This document shows positions 45,543 to 55,203 of a stretch of DNA of 64,000 nucleotides, in pieces; positions within the stretch are counted from its first letter, which is position 1; each line of letters starts with the position of its first letter. This DNA is from Bacteroides neonati (lineage in GTDB: Bacteria; Bacteroidota; Bacteroidia; Bacteroidales; Bacteroidaceae). The notes under the pieces were generated by a model. The model saw only the letters and a list, made by a program, of their open reading frames with translations. It did not search any database and was not told the origin of the DNA. The DNA lies in NCBI RefSeq assembly GCF_000499785.1, contig NZ_HG726020.1:583504-647503 (forward strand), given 5' to 3'. The position numbers were made by a program, and so were the translations under genes.

Positions 45543-46988
45543 TCAATGCTGTTCGGGCAAAAAGAATATTTCGTCCGGCAAAGCCATTTCTAAGATGTTA
45601 CGACTGGAGTATCCTATTTCCAACTCTTGTCCCATATAGTCCTCAAAATACAGAAGATGTAGCTCGTGAAAACCCTTCTCAAGAGCGATTTTACCTTCGA
45701 CGCGCCGTCCACTATGTCCGCCATCGTTATCGACTACCGGCTGACCATCAATGTAAAGTACGGAGCCATCGTCTGAGAAAGTATAAAAAAGATACACACC
45801 TCTCTCCGGGATATTCACCAATGTACGGAACTCGTAAGCGAAATGATCGGTTTCCGGAGCCTCTTTGATTGAAATATTCTTTAAGATTCCCTCCTTCACC
45901 TTTTTACAAGAAGAAATGTGAGCAACACGTTTACATTTTCCTTCATAATAGGTATAAGCTACTCCACGCTTTGGAGCTGATACCTTCACAGCAGGTTGAT
46001 AAGTCATAGTCTGCTCTTCTTCCGAATTTAGTCCTGAAGGATAATAATAAGTGACTTCACGTCCGGCAGGAGTAGTGATCCATGTATCGAACTTTCGCTG
46101 GTCTTCGTATAACTGAATGATTCGGCCTCCCCGTTTCAATGAACCGTAAGCATCTGCACCCGTCACACGACCAAAACCCAACGCTATGTCTTTATTAATT
46201 CCAATGAAGTCATTATCGTGATCGTGTCCTACAAACACCCCCATCACATCCTGTGCTTCTATGAATGACGCAAACATACCGGAATTAATCTTTGATCCGG
46301 CAATGCTTTCCTCGGCAGTACCATAAGTTTTTCCGTCACCTATAACCTCGTTATATTCAAGCAAAGGAATATGGAAAAAAGCCAAAGCAGGCAACGGCTT
46401 TCCTCCATTTTTCTTTGTAAAGAGTGCACTTTGCTGACGATACCATTCTATTTGATCAAAATGAATCCAATCATAAGCACCATATAGCTTATTCGGTTGA
46501 TAATCATTAGAATCAATGCAGTATAGTAAGGATTTTACTCTATCTTTCGAATCATAGACAGGAAGTATGCAATTACCGCAGCCCATAATTTCCTTGGGGC
46601 CTTTTGTGCCTACGTAATAAGGGGATGTCAAAAGAAAATCGTATATTTTATCTTTAGCAATATATTCAGCATCGTGATTGCCCATAGTAACGACAAAGGG
46701 AGTTTTGGTCTCTTCAAAAAGATTGACTATGCGTCTCCAACCTTCCATTGCGGGGTTGTAAGTTACCACGTCGCCACTCAGCACTACGAGGTCGGGGTGC
46801 TCAGCGTTTAGTACCGCCCTGAGGGTAGCCGCCGTTTCAGCACATTTCTCGGAATTCGGCATCCAATGCAGATCTGTAAACTGAGCTATTACAAACTTAC
46901 CGTCCTTAAAATTTAAACGGTTTTGAGCTGATAATATGAGTGGCAATATACCCAAACAAAAAAATAAAAGAATATATTTATTATTCAT
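45543..46988 (-). CDS. secreted calcineurin-like phosphoesterase with C-terminal PA14 domain
   Basis: A 481-residue protein with a signal peptide ending near residue 21 (ILSAQ). The phosphoesterase domain (about 30-320) has TDLHW, SGDVVTYNP, GNHDAEY, FFHIPL and GHDHDND, so both metal sites look complete. The first part resembles Dcr2-like/Icc-type enzymes. Residues about 335-481 form a PA14-like domain (YTYYEGKCKRVAHI, FYTFSDDGSVLYIDGQPVVDNDGGH, GFHELHLLYFEDYMGQELEI). It is clearly related to the C-terminal domain of the GH92 protein in the same PUL (YKYYEG..., TRSDDGSVLSVNGEVVVNNDGSH). PA14 domains often bind glycans. It is the last gene of the PUL and probably removes phosphate from, or splits a phosphodiester in, the target glycan. 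Confidence 0.88.
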   Translation of the reverse strand: MNNKYILLFFCLGILPLILSAQNRLNFKDGKFVIAQFTDLHWMPNSEKCAETAATLRAVLNAEHPDLVVLSGDVVTYNPAMEGWRRIVNLFEETKTPFVVTMGNHDAEYIAKDKIYDFLLTSPYYVGTKGPKEIMGCGNCILPVYDSKDRVKSLLYCIDSNDYQPNKLYGAYDWIHFDQIEWYRQQSALFTKKNGGKPLPALAFFHIPLLEYNEVIGDGKTYGTAEESIAGSKINSGMFASFIEAQDVMGVFVGHDHDNDFIGINKDIALGFGRVTGADAYGSLKRGGRIIQLYEDQRKFDTWITTPAGREVTYYYPSGLNSEEEQTMTYQPAVKVSAPKRGVAYTYYEGKCKRVAHISSCKKVKEGILKNISIKEAPETDHFAYEFRTLVNIPERGVYLFYTFSDDGSVLYIDGQPVVDNDGGHSGRRVEGKIALEKGFHELHLLYFEDYMGQELEIGYSSRNILEMALPDEIFFLPEQH

Positions 46989-47007
46989 ACCATATATTTT
47001 TCTAAGA

Positions 47008-49332
47008 TTAGTACAATTCTATTTCATCCACAGCCAATCGGCTAGGCTGCCCTTCGTGATAGTAACCTCTCGGACATCCGCCCCCGCTCAGAAATTCCAG
47101 ACGGACGTAGCGACCCAAGGCTTCAGGGAAAGACAATGATACAGGAAAGCGTGTGCCTTCCGTCGGACTAAAGTCGTAAGTAAGCTTCTGATTACCCACT
47201 GTGGTAAACTCCTTACCATCATTCGATACCGAAGCAGTAACCACACGTGCAGGCCAAAGCATATCATAAGGACGCCACAAAAAAGCAAAAGCTGCTTTAT
47301 GTACAGAGATCGGTTTCCTCAAATCAAATGTCATCTGTACAGTATCTGCATCGAAGATAACCCAGCGGCGCAATTCGCGTGCATATCCCCGAACACCGTC
47401 CGACAAACCCATACCGGGATTTACTTTATCGGAAGATGGAAGTGGGACACAAGTATAGAAATTTCCGGTAGCCTTGTTTATAGTAAAACTCTTATGAGTG
47501 ATTTTACCCAAGGGCTTTCCCTTTCTGTAGACAGCCGCATAGATAACAGCATCTTCGGCAACACGCACAGGAGCTGTGTAAAGAGGAGAAGAAGCCAGAA
47601 TTACAGAATCATTGACAGCATAATGAATCTCCGCATCCGGACAGAAAGTATTCAAAGTAACTTCGTAAACATTCTGAGTAGAGTTCCAAGTGCCTGTGAG
47701 ACTAACTTCGTAGAAATTACGGCAAGAATTTACCTCACAATAATCCAACCGTTCGAATTCTTTATCCAATCTGCGCGTGAAAGAGTAAAAGTCCTTATGT
47801 GCGGGTTGCGTCCATTGTACTTCCGCCATTGCCAACAGGCGCGGAAAGGCCATGTATTCAAAGTGTTCGGGAGTCTGGATATACTCTCCCCAAATATTAG
47901 CCTGTGTACCTATGATATAAGATTGTTCTTGAGATGTCAACTCAACAGGTAAAGGATTGTAATTATAGGCAGTGTCTAAAGGTAAGAAGCCTCCGATAGC
48001 CAAAGGAGCAAACTCAGGACTTTCCTGATAATGGTCGTAATAACAAGTGCTACCGGGAGTCATTATCACATGATGCTTTTTACGAGCAGCCTCCATTCCA
48101 CCTTTCTCACCACGCCAGGACATCAGGGTGGCATTAGGAGCAAGCCCACCTTCGAGTATCTCATCCCAGCCAATGATATCACGCCCCTTGCTATTGACAA
48201 ATTGCTCTATCCGGTGAATAAACCAACTTTGTAAAGCCTCTTCATCAGGCAAACCCTCACGTTTCATCAAAACCTGACAATGTTCACACTTCTTCCAGGC
48301 TTTCTTCGGGCATTCATCACCGCCAATGTGGATATAATGACTAGGAAAAAGATCGATTACTTCCGTCAAGACATTTTCCAGAAATCGAAAAGTACCTTCT
48401 TTAGGACAGTATACTTCATCAAAGACATCGAAATAATCACGCACGACGTACGTTTTCCCCAATCCGCATGAATGTTCGGGATAAGCTGCCAACGCAGCCG
48501 AAGCATGTCCGGGCATCTCTATCTCGGGAATAACGGTAATAAAACGATCGGAAGCGTATTTCACAATTTCTTTGATATCCTCCTGAGTATAGTATCCTCT
48601 TTGTTCTTTTCCGTCAAAGCGACGCGGGTAGTAATAATCACAAAATCCCACTTGGGTCTGACTACGACGGGAACCTATCTCAATAAGCCGGGGGTATTTC
48701 TTGATTTCTATCCTCCATCCCTGATCATCCGTCAGATGGAAGTGGAACTTATTCATCTTGTACATCGCCATCAGGTCAAGGAACTTCAAGACTTCTTCCT
48801 TGGGTTGAAAATTACGCGCTACATCCATCATTGCCCCCCGATGAGAGAAACGGGGAGCATCTGCAATATGAATAGCCGGAAGTTCTATCTTCTTTTCATA
48901 CTTCTGACGGGTATCATAAATCCCGGCAGGCATCAGTTGCAATAAAGATTGAATGCCATAGAACAGTCCGGCACTGGTTTGGTTGGAAGCAATCTTTATA
49001 CCACCGGATGTTACATCGAGCGTATAAGCCTCATCAGCCAAAGAAGAATCGGCAAGGAAACAGATATCAGCCTGCTCGCCCGGTGAGACAGGCTTCAGGG
49101 TAACGGCAGTATTCTTCAAAGCATTCGTCAAATAACCAAATACGAGCATCGAAGCAGAGTTCGGTGAAACCGCTACACGCTTTTCACCTTGCAGAAGATA
49201 AGTGCCCTGCCCTTCAATAACCTGATTGGGCATAGGTATGATGCCACTACGTGTTTCCATAGAATTACTTTTTCCTCCGCCACACGAAAGAAAATGGACT
49301 GATGCAGCAAGCAACCAATACATTATTTTCAT
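47008..49332 (-). CDS. GH20 beta-N-acetylhexosaminidase lipoprotein
   Basis: A 774-residue protein with a lipoprotein signal (FLSC, Cys17). The small N-terminal GH20b-type domain (about 30-150) is followed by the GH20 barrel (about 155-510), with the start PRFSHRGAMMDVARNF and the catalytic Asp-Glu pair at 339-340 in HIGGDECPKKAW. A chitobiase C-terminal-type beta domain (about 545-620) and a discoidin-like F5/8 domain (about 635-774, SDGVRGYARELRRWVIFDADTVQMTFDLRKPISVHKAAF) complete it. It removes terminal GlcNAc or GalNAc. In this PUL it would trim GlcNAc from N-glycan-type chains. The ATG overlaps the GH125 stop codon by 4 bp. Confidence 0.95.
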   Translation of the reverse strand: MKIMYWLLAASVHFLSCGGGKSNSMETRSGIIPMPNQVIEGQGTYLLQGEKRVAVSPNSASMLVFGYLTNALKNTAVTLKPVSPGEQADICFLADSSLADEAYTLDVTSGGIKIASNQTSAGLFYGIQSLLQLMPAGIYDTRQKYEKKIELPAIHIADAPRFSHRGAMMDVARNFQPKEEVLKFLDLMAMYKMNKFHFHLTDDQGWRIEIKKYPRLIEIGSRRSQTQVGFCDYYYPRRFDGKEQRGYYTQEDIKEIVKYASDRFITVIPEIEMPGHASAALAAYPEHSCGLGKTYVVRDYFDVFDEVYCPKEGTFRFLENVLTEVIDLFPSHYIHIGGDECPKKAWKKCEHCQVLMKREGLPDEEALQSWFIHRIEQFVNSKGRDIIGWDEILEGGLAPNATLMSWRGEKGGMEAARKKHHVIMTPGSTCYYDHYQESPEFAPLAIGGFLPLDTAYNYNPLPVELTSQEQSYIIGTQANIWGEYIQTPEHFEYMAFPRLLAMAEVQWTQPAHKDFYSFTRRLDKEFERLDYCEVNSCRNFYEVSLTGTWNSTQNVYEVTLNTFCPDAEIHYAVNDSVILASSPLYTAPVRVAEDAVIYAAVYRKGKPLGKITHKSFTINKATGNFYTCVPLPSSDKVNPGMGLSDGVRGYARELRRWVIFDADTVQMTFDLRKPISVHKAAFAFLWRPYDMLWPARVVTASVSNDGKEFTTVGNQKLTYDFSPTEGTRFPVSLSFPEALGRYVRLEFLSGGGCPRGYYHEGQPSRLAVDEIELY

Positions 49333-50780
49333 AACGGTTGAGATAATAAGTCAGGGTATTCCCTGATTGTTTTTAGGATCAGTTCTCCAAAGAGAGTATT
49401 CACCCATGCAAACCAAGAACGGGTGAAGTCTAAGGCATTATCGGCATTGAAGGACTCGTGCATAAAGCCTGTATCTCCGTCCGTATCGCGCAATTGCTTA
49501 AGACAGGTACGTATCTCTCCGACATTATCGGTAGTGAAAGCTTTCATAATGATACTCATAGGCCAAACGTAATTCAATCCTACATGAGGCCCTCCTACCC
49601 CCTCACCATCTTTTCCCTTGAAAAAATAGGGATTATTATCACTCCATATCATGTTGCGGGTATTCTGATAAATAGCATCTTTATAAGAACAATAGCCCAA
49701 GTATGGAGCAGCCAGCAGACTTGGCACATTGGCATCGTCCATACAGAGCGTATTGCCAAATCCATCTACCTCGAAAGCATAGATACGTCCGCAAACAGGA
49801 TGATTGAAAGTGCCGTATTTACGAATAGCACTGTCCACTTCGTCAGATAAAGCGATGCATTCCGCAGCAAAATCTTCGTTCTTATAAACTTTCGTTTCTA
49901 TCTCTGCCAATTGCCGTAAAGAGACCACGGCAAACATATTGGAAGGGATCAGGAAACCGTATTGCGTAGAGTCGTCTGACGGACGAAAAGAAGAAACAAT
50001 CAATCCGACAGGCTTGACAGGTGCACCCCAACCACCATTTATCTGCGAATCGGTGGGGCGATCACAGTCGCGCGTAAAGCTATATGGACCTAAACCTTCT
50101 TTTCGTTGTTGCTCTTTAAAGGTTTGTACAACCAGCTTCATGGCTTCATGCCAATCGGCATTGAATGGGGAAGCATCTTCCGTAAGCTGCCAGTAATGGT
50201 GAGCCAGACGGATTGGATAACACAAAGAGTCTATTTCCCACTTGCGTTCGTGCAACTCTTTCACCATGTGCTGGGTATGGTCGGTTTCCCAATAGCTTCC
50301 CAGCGGACCGTCGTTGAAAGCATTGGCATAAGGATCTATACGGATACACTGTGTCTGACGGTTGATGAGTCCGGCCACCATGAATTGAAGCTCCTCATCG
50401 TCTTTCATCAGAGGTAGATAAGGCCACACTTGTGCCGAAGAATCGCGCAGCCACATAGCGTCAATGTCACCCGTGATAACAAATGTATCCGGTCGGCCGT
50501 TTTTTACCTTGTATCTGACGGTAGTATCGAGAGTATTCGAAAAACAGTTTTCGAACATCCAACGAAGCTTTTCATCTTTTATCTTGGGCTTGTTCGCTTC
50601 AATAGCCGCATCTACTGCTTTAGAAATAAAATGACGTTTATCCACAGGCGGACGTTTGGAAACATACTTCGGATTCGGGGTTGCAGATGAAGAGAGCACA
50701 GTAGACGGACGAAGGCTCATTGCTGCCAGAGCAAGTCCACTTGTCTTCAGGAATTGGCGTCGTGACATATTATTTTTCAT
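49329..50780 (-). CDS. GH125 exo-alpha-1,6-mannosidase with Tat-type signal
   Basis: A 483-residue protein. The N-terminus has a twin-arginine motif, SRRQFLKTSGLALAAMS, suggesting export in folded form. The body matches the metal-independent GH125 family (FVITGDIDAMWLRDSSAQVWPYLPL at about 105-129; QCIRIDPYANAFNDGP at about 155-170; KWEIDSLCYPIRLAHHYW; SLLAAPYLGY; FAWVNTLFGELIL). Known members remove alpha-1,6-linked mannose from N-glycan cores or mannans. It lies 15 bp after the GH63-like gene and overlaps GH20 by 4 bp, so these genes are translated together. An alternative ATG (MSRRQF) four codons in is equally plausible. Confidence 0.94.
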   Translation of the reverse strand: MKNNMSRRQFLKTSGLALAAMSLRPSTVLSSSATPNPKYVSKRPPVDKRHFISKAVDAAIEANKPKIKDEKLRWMFENCFSNTLDTTVRYKVKNGRPDTFVITGDIDAMWLRDSSAQVWPYLPLMKDDEELQFMVAGLINRQTQCIRIDPYANAFNDGPLGSYWETDHTQHMVKELHERKWEIDSLCYPIRLAHHYWQLTEDASPFNADWHEAMKLVVQTFKEQQRKEGLGPYSFTRDCDRPTDSQINGGWGAPVKPVGLIVSSFRPSDDSTQYGFLIPSNMFAVVSLRQLAEIETKVYKNEDFAAECIALSDEVDSAIRKYGTFNHPVCGRIYAFEVDGFGNTLCMDDANVPSLLAAPYLGYCSYKDAIYQNTRNMIWSDNNPYFFKGKDGEGVGGPHVGLNYVWPMSIIMKAFTTDNVGEIRTCLKQLRDTDGDTGFMHESFNADNALDFTRSWFAWVNTLFGELILKTIREYPDLLSQPL

Positions 50781-50795
50781 GGTTGATATTTACTG

Positions 50796-52400
50796 TTAGT
50801 AGGTATGTTTACCAGGGGTTATACTTATCTTTTTTTCTTTGTTGCCATAGAGCACCACGAGTTCAAAGCCGATATTGGTATCAACGGTAATGCGTGGTTC
50901 ATCGGCTGCCGAGCGACGTGTCTCGGCTTTTAAGTGAATCATTCCTTCGGAACCAAAAGGATAACGTTCTATGCCATTGGTTTCTGTCAGATTCATATCC
51001 CAGATAATCTGCTTTTTGGCATAGTCGCCACGAATGCCTATGATAAACTCAATAAATTCGGCAATAGGCGGAAGCCCTGTCCAACCTACAAAATTATCAC
51101 GTGCCATAAATCCGGGCTCCGGACTCTCAGGCGCATAATACTCGTAAAAGGTACCGGTCTTTTTGTATACTTCGAATACCTGTCCATAATGGTTCAAGGC
51201 TATTTCGCGTGCCAGTTTGCGATAGCCTTTCTGTACAAGTCCCTGCATTACCATATAGTTAGTTCCTGGCCAAACCCCTCCCTGCCAGTAGCGTCCGTTC
51301 TCCTTATACTTGGGATGATCCGCCGACAGAGAGGGAATGCGATATTTACGGTTGAAGGTTGCGGGATTATCAAGTTCTTTCACCATCCGATCCAGTTGCA
51401 GTGTGTCGAGGACATCGGCATAAAGTGTCCAGTAGGCACCTATGCCTTTGGTAGTGCAGAGAGTACCGTCGGCATACCGGTCATAAAGGAAGCCTGTCTT
51501 TTCGTCCCAAAGATTATCATGGATGTACTTCTTCAGCATCTTAGCCTCGTCTTCAAACTCTTCTATCTCTTGCCAGCGTTCCAGGTAGAAGCCCATTTCA
51601 AGCAGAAGATTAGCTGTGAAAAGTTGTTGCAAGTTAGTATCGATCCACACCATGTGTCCGTGGCTGTAAATGGGGCTATAACCTTCGGGCACACGGGGCA
51701 TATTATCCATACCCGTACCCCACCCACTCGACCAATAAGTACCATTTTGCCACGTACGGTTCAGCTTCAACCATTTATAATAGGCGCAAAGTACAGGGAA
51801 AATTTTATGTAGGCGTTCGGTGTCGCCAAACTGGTGGTAATACACCATCTCACACCAAGGCATCAGGTTAGGTCCCGTACTTACAGGATCGTAACGTTCG
51901 AAGCAATCGGCACCGTCTGCCTTTATTTCACGACAGATAAAACCATCGGGATGTTGCTTGGCATAGAAGTTATCAAGTGTGTGCTGGAAGGGGAAAAAGC
52001 GTGTACCATAGCGGGCAAACATGAGTATAAAGGAAGAATCCCACATGAAGATATTTCCATTGTAAGCCGTATCTAGATAGCTCGAAACGAAACCCGAACC
52101 AGCTTGTGGAGCACGAATATTGCCGATGGCTAATTCCCATGCCTTCCAGTACATTTCCAATTCCTTGGCATGTCCTGTCCAAATGGGATTGGGAAGAATC
52201 TGACGGGCTTCTTGAAAGCTCTTCGGCTCTATGGTTTCGGGCTTCGCTATACGATACTCATTCTCAGCAACTAACGGTTCTTTTACATAGGTATTCTTAT
52301 AAGGCAGACGATACTTCTCATCGTTGCCACAACTTTGTGCCTTTAGTATGGGAAGTGCCGTACAGGAAAGCAGACATGTAAATAAAAAATGTTTCAGCAT
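50796..52400 (-). CDS. GH63-like (alpha/alpha)6-barrel glycoside hydrolase
   Basis: A 534-residue protein with a signal peptide ending near residue 21 (LKAQ). The body is an (alpha/alpha)6 barrel of the MGH1/GH63/trehalase type: NIFMWDSSFILMFARYGTRFFP (about 115-136, with the Asp expected for the catalytic acid region), the SSGWGTGMDNMPR segment at about 223-235, YSHGHMVWIDTNLQQLF, a DERGYLF-like repeat (WDEKTGFLYDRY) and RYWQGGVWPGTNYMVMQGL near residue 370. Members act on alpha-glucosides or alpha-mannosides, including processing of glucosylated N-glycans. Which bond is cut here is not clear. It lies between the phosphatase (19-bp gap) and GH125 (15-bp gap) genes in the PUL. Confidence 0.82.
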   Translation of the reverse strand: MLKHFLFTCLLSCTALPILKAQSCGNDEKYRLPYKNTYVKEPLVAENEYRIAKPETIEPKSFQEARQILPNPIWTGHAKELEMYWKAWELAIGNIRAPQAGSGFVSSYLDTAYNGNIFMWDSSFILMFARYGTRFFPFQHTLDNFYAKQHPDGFICREIKADGADCFERYDPVSTGPNLMPWCEMVYYHQFGDTERLHKIFPVLCAYYKWLKLNRTWQNGTYWSSGWGTGMDNMPRVPEGYSPIYSHGHMVWIDTNLQQLFTANLLLEMGFYLERWQEIEEFEDEAKMLKKYIHDNLWDEKTGFLYDRYADGTLCTTKGIGAYWTLYADVLDTLQLDRMVKELDNPATFNRKYRIPSLSADHPKYKENGRYWQGGVWPGTNYMVMQGLVQKGYRKLAREIALNHYGQVFEVYKKTGTFYEYYAPESPEPGFMARDNFVGWTGLPPIAEFIEFIIGIRGDYAKKQIIWDMNLTETNGIERYPFGSEGMIHLKAETRRSAADEPRITVDTNIGFELVVLYGNKEKKISITPGKHTY

Positions 52401-52419
52401 GGAAAATAGTTGTTGGAGG

Positions 52420-53562
52420 TTATAAATTGAGCAGTTTCTTTATCTTATCGAAAATAGCTGTATTTTCATAGATTCCGGTAAACTCTTCGGCACCAGGACC
52501 AAAAGCATAGACGGGCACCATTACACCGCTATGGCCACCTGTAGAAAATTTACACACGATTTTACCTTGTTGCAGATCACCGTCCACAAGAGTGAGTCCT
52601 CCTGTTTCGTGGTCGGCAGTAACTACCACAAGGGTTTCGCCATCCTGTGAGGCCCACTTGTACATTTCGCCGATAGTGCGGTCGAAGTCATGAGTTTCCT
52701 GCATCAGCAAGTTGAGGTCATTGAAATGCCCGTAGTCATCTAGTTGTGAGCCTTCTATCATCATAAAGAAACCATTATTGTTTTGGTTCAGCAATTCAAT
52801 ACCTTTCAAGGAAGCACGGGCCAGGAGGTCGCCACGTTCGGCAGGCAGAGGAGTATCTATGGGATAAGGAATTGCAAATACCTTACCTTTCTTTATGGCA
52901 ACCAATTCGTCCCAGCTACGAGGCGTTTGAAAGCCATTGGCACGTAATTCTTTAAACAAGTCGCGTCCGTCTTCACGATTTTCAAAGAGGTTGGCACCAC
53001 CACCGAATACATAGTCGGCTTTACAATTGACGTAATCGGTAACGATAGCGGCTTCAGCATCACGATCCTTGTTATGGCAGCAAAAGTCAGCCGGAGTAGC
53101 ATCCCACAAACGGCAGGTTACTGCAATACCGGTAGACTTTCCCTTGGCAGAGGCTAAATCTATCAAAGACTTCAAAGGACGCCCTTCAGTGTCTACACCC
53201 ACTGAGTGATAATTAGTCTTCTGCCCGGTGGCGATAGCTGTGCCGCCTGCACCGGAGTCAGTAATCAGTTTGTCGGTACAATAAGTCTTGGAAAGACCTA
53301 CGGCCTGACAATTGTCAAGGAAGAGCTTGCCACGGTTAGCCGTCCATGCAGAGTAGATGTGCATCAGGCTCATGCCGTCGCCAATCATCAGGATGACATT
53401 CTTTATCTTCTTCCCTTTGGGAGGAGTGATTTTGTCTACATGATAAGGATGTTCCAGCACGTAGGTTTGTTCTACGTCACGACGACTTTGAGCCGACAGA
53501 TCGGCAAAGAGGAAGATTATCATCAAAGCGGCAAGGAGAAATTTTCTTATTACAGTTTTCAT
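52420..53562 (-). CDS. alkaline phosphatase (PhoA superfamily)
   Basis: A 380-residue protein with a signal peptide ending near residue 25 (LSAQ). The PhoA fold is clear: IGDGMSLMH at about 60-68 (metal Asp), TDSGAGGTAIATG with the nucleophile Ser103, IEGSQLDDYGH near residue 268, VTADHETGG near 314 (metal Asp/His) and TGGHSG near 336. It hydrolyses phosphomonoesters outside the cytoplasm. Its place in the PUL, with an EEP enzyme and a metallophosphoesterase, suggests that it strips phosphate from the target glycan or its products. IS copy 2 is inserted so close upstream that only GATAACAAGA separates the IS end from the ATG; the native leader has been replaced. Confidence 0.93.
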   Translation of the reverse strand: MKTVIRKFLLAALMIIFLFADLSAQSRRDVEQTYVLEHPYHVDKITPPKGKKIKNVILMIGDGMSLMHIYSAWTANRGKLFLDNCQAVGLSKTYCTDKLITDSGAGGTAIATGQKTNYHSVGVDTEGRPLKSLIDLASAKGKSTGIAVTCRLWDATPADFCCHNKDRDAEAAIVTDYVNCKADYVFGGGANLFENREDGRDLFKELRANGFQTPRSWDELVAIKKGKVFAIPYPIDTPLPAERGDLLARASLKGIELLNQNNNGFFMMIEGSQLDDYGHFNDLNLLMQETHDFDRTIGEMYKWASQDGETLVVVTADHETGGLTLVDGDLQQGKIVCKFSTGGHSGVMVPVYAFGPGAEEFTGIYENTAIFDKIKKLLNL

Positions 53563-53567
53563 TCTTG

Positions 53568-53572
53568 TTATC
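53568..53572. repeat. 5-bp target-site duplication TTATC, left copy (right copy 55160-55164)
   Basis: TTATC flanks IS copy 2 on both sides. It differs from the CATTA duplication of copy 1. Confidence 0.85.
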
Positions 53573-53742
53573 CCTCAAATCCGCAGCTAATTTATAACTG
53601 ATTCAAATAGCGATTTAATTCACCTAATAGTTCCTACTCGTAGCTTTTCCCCCTGCTTTTCTCCTTGATTTCAGGTTATAGGGCATAGCTTCCCCTTTCC
53701 CCAGTTAGCTGAAGGCATAAGTAATCCCACGAAAAGTTGTTT

Positions 53743-55032
53743 TTACGGACTCCAAAGCAACTTGTATGGTTTGTCGGAATAAATATTGAGTACCCATTGT
53801 CTGCCTGTCTTTACCCATTTCGCAGGAACTGTAATGAATCGAAAGATAAATCGTTTGACTCGGCTTACCGGTTCAATATCTTCAAACACGGCTGCAACCT
53901 TCTCAATAAGGTAAGCATAAAAGTTTTTAGCCATGGCTGTAAGTAGCAGGAATACTGTATTCTCTTTGAGGAATGAACAGGGAAGATGACTCCACCCGAA
54001 ATCGTTATTCATCATGTCGAATGTTCTTTCACAGGCTCCACGAGCATTGTAGAAGAGTACAATGTCTTTTTCAGAACTTTCATGGTCATTGGTTAAGATG
54101 CACCGATAGGTGTATTCACCATCAAATAGGTCCAATTGGTTGTCCTTACGCTTTTGCCTTTGAATAACAAGTCGGTAGTTTTCTTCTTGCAAAAAGGAAG
54201 TAAAAGGTATGGAGGTCACTTCATAATTCTCGAAGTTGATTTCTTCTTTTTTCCAATCTGTGATTTTCGTCATTTCTTCATACAGAGACTGACATTTGCC
54301 GGCTCGTATGTAGAACTTGTTGCAGTAGCCATGTGTCATACGGATAATCTCTTCCGAATAAGAACCACAGTCCATCCGGCAACGGTCTATGAATATTCCC
54401 CTATCGGCCAAACGACGAAAAGTCCGTTGGAGCGTATCCGCTTGACGAAAACGGACATTTGCGTTTGCGGCCCGATTTTCCACACCAACAATGTTACCAC
54501 CAATAGTTGCCGTGCCGGGGAAATAACCACGTTTTTTCTTGTAAGAATACTGAGTGTCATACTTTTCTGTGGGAATAAACTGGTGGTCGAAGTCCAAGTT
54601 ATAAAGCGTGTTTGGCTTGAGTTGTTCTGTTTGAAGGAGCATATCGAGCATCAAACTATTAAGCTGTTCCGCCTTATTGAAAGCATAGCTTGCTCCTTTT
54701 TGGGAAGTATAGTGGATATCCAATTCTGCGAGTTCTTTTATGCCTCTCAATAAAGTATCCGGACTGGGGATTTCAGTATCCGGGCGTAATTCAAGATGTT
54801 TGCCAAGGTGTTTGCCGATATCTTCGATGTGGTCACCGCCGCAATAGTAGATCCAAAATAGGCTCGAAATAATTTCGCTATATTGGTAACCGGCGTAGGA
54901 AGAACGTAATCCTAAAGATTTATCGATCACGGAATTCAGTCCTAAACGAGAAAATTCATCCATTGCGTAAAATATACCCCCAAAAGGAGTGATATTATCT
55001 GATTTTATGGCTATTTTTGTTGTCATATGCAC
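53743..55032 (-). CDS. IS1380-like family transposase (copy 2)
   Basis: A 429-residue transposase identical in every residue to the copy at 2807-4096, with the same reading frame and the same candidate catalytic Asp, Asp and Glu (in YNLDFDHQF, DRCRMDCGS and RGACERTFD). No frameshift or stop is present. The lack of any difference between the copies implies recent transposition or gene conversion. It lies co-directional with the PUL genes on either side. Confidence 0.93.
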   Translation of the reverse strand: MHMTTKIAIKSDNITPFGGIFYAMDEFSRLGLNSVIDKSLGLRSSYAGYQYSEIISSLFWIYYCGGDHIEDIGKHLGKHLELRPDTEIPSPDTLLRGIKELAELDIHYTSQKGASYAFNKAEQLNSLMLDMLLQTEQLKPNTLYNLDFDHQFIPTEKYDTQYSYKKKRGYFPGTATIGGNIVGVENRAANANVRFRQADTLQRTFRRLADRGIFIDRCRMDCGSYSEEIIRMTHGYCNKFYIRAGKCQSLYEEMTKITDWKKEEINFENYEVTSIPFTSFLQEENYRLVIQRQKRKDNQLDLFDGEYTYRCILTNDHESSEKDIVLFYNARGACERTFDMMNNDFGWSHLPCSFLKENTVFLLLTAMAKNFYAYLIEKVAAVFEDIEPVSRVKRFIFRFITVPAKWVKTGRQWVLNIYSDKPYKLLWSP

Positions 55033-55093
55033 AAGTACCTTTATGGTTTGTTTGGTAGCACTAATTTAGGTGAATCTTGTGACATAACCAAAC

Positions 55094-55118
55094 CTTGAGG
55101 ATGTTATTCATCCTCAAG
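55094..55118. repeat. hairpin near the right end of IS copy 2
   Basis: The same 10-bp stem and TTATT loop as at 4158-4182 in copy 1, here between the end of the EEP gene and the transposase start. It could hinder read-through from the upstream PUL genes. Confidence 0.55.
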
Positions 55119-55203
55119 TGTTTGGATTCTCTGAAAATAATATGACTGCGGATTTAAGGTTATCCTTTTTGTTTATTACTATCTGATAAATTAGTTCATC
55201 CCA

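Larger units (their letters stand above)
53573..55159 (-). mobile_element. IS1380-family-like insertion sequence, copy 2
   Basis: The same 1587-bp element as at 2637-4223, in the same orientation, exactly 50936 bp further on. The terminal repeats are at 53573-53586 and 55146-55159. It sits inside the PUL operon between the EEP phosphatase gene and the alkaline phosphatase gene, which would otherwise be about 49 bp apart. The transposase reads in the same direction as the operon, so read-through into the phosphatase gene remains possible. Confidence 0.93.
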
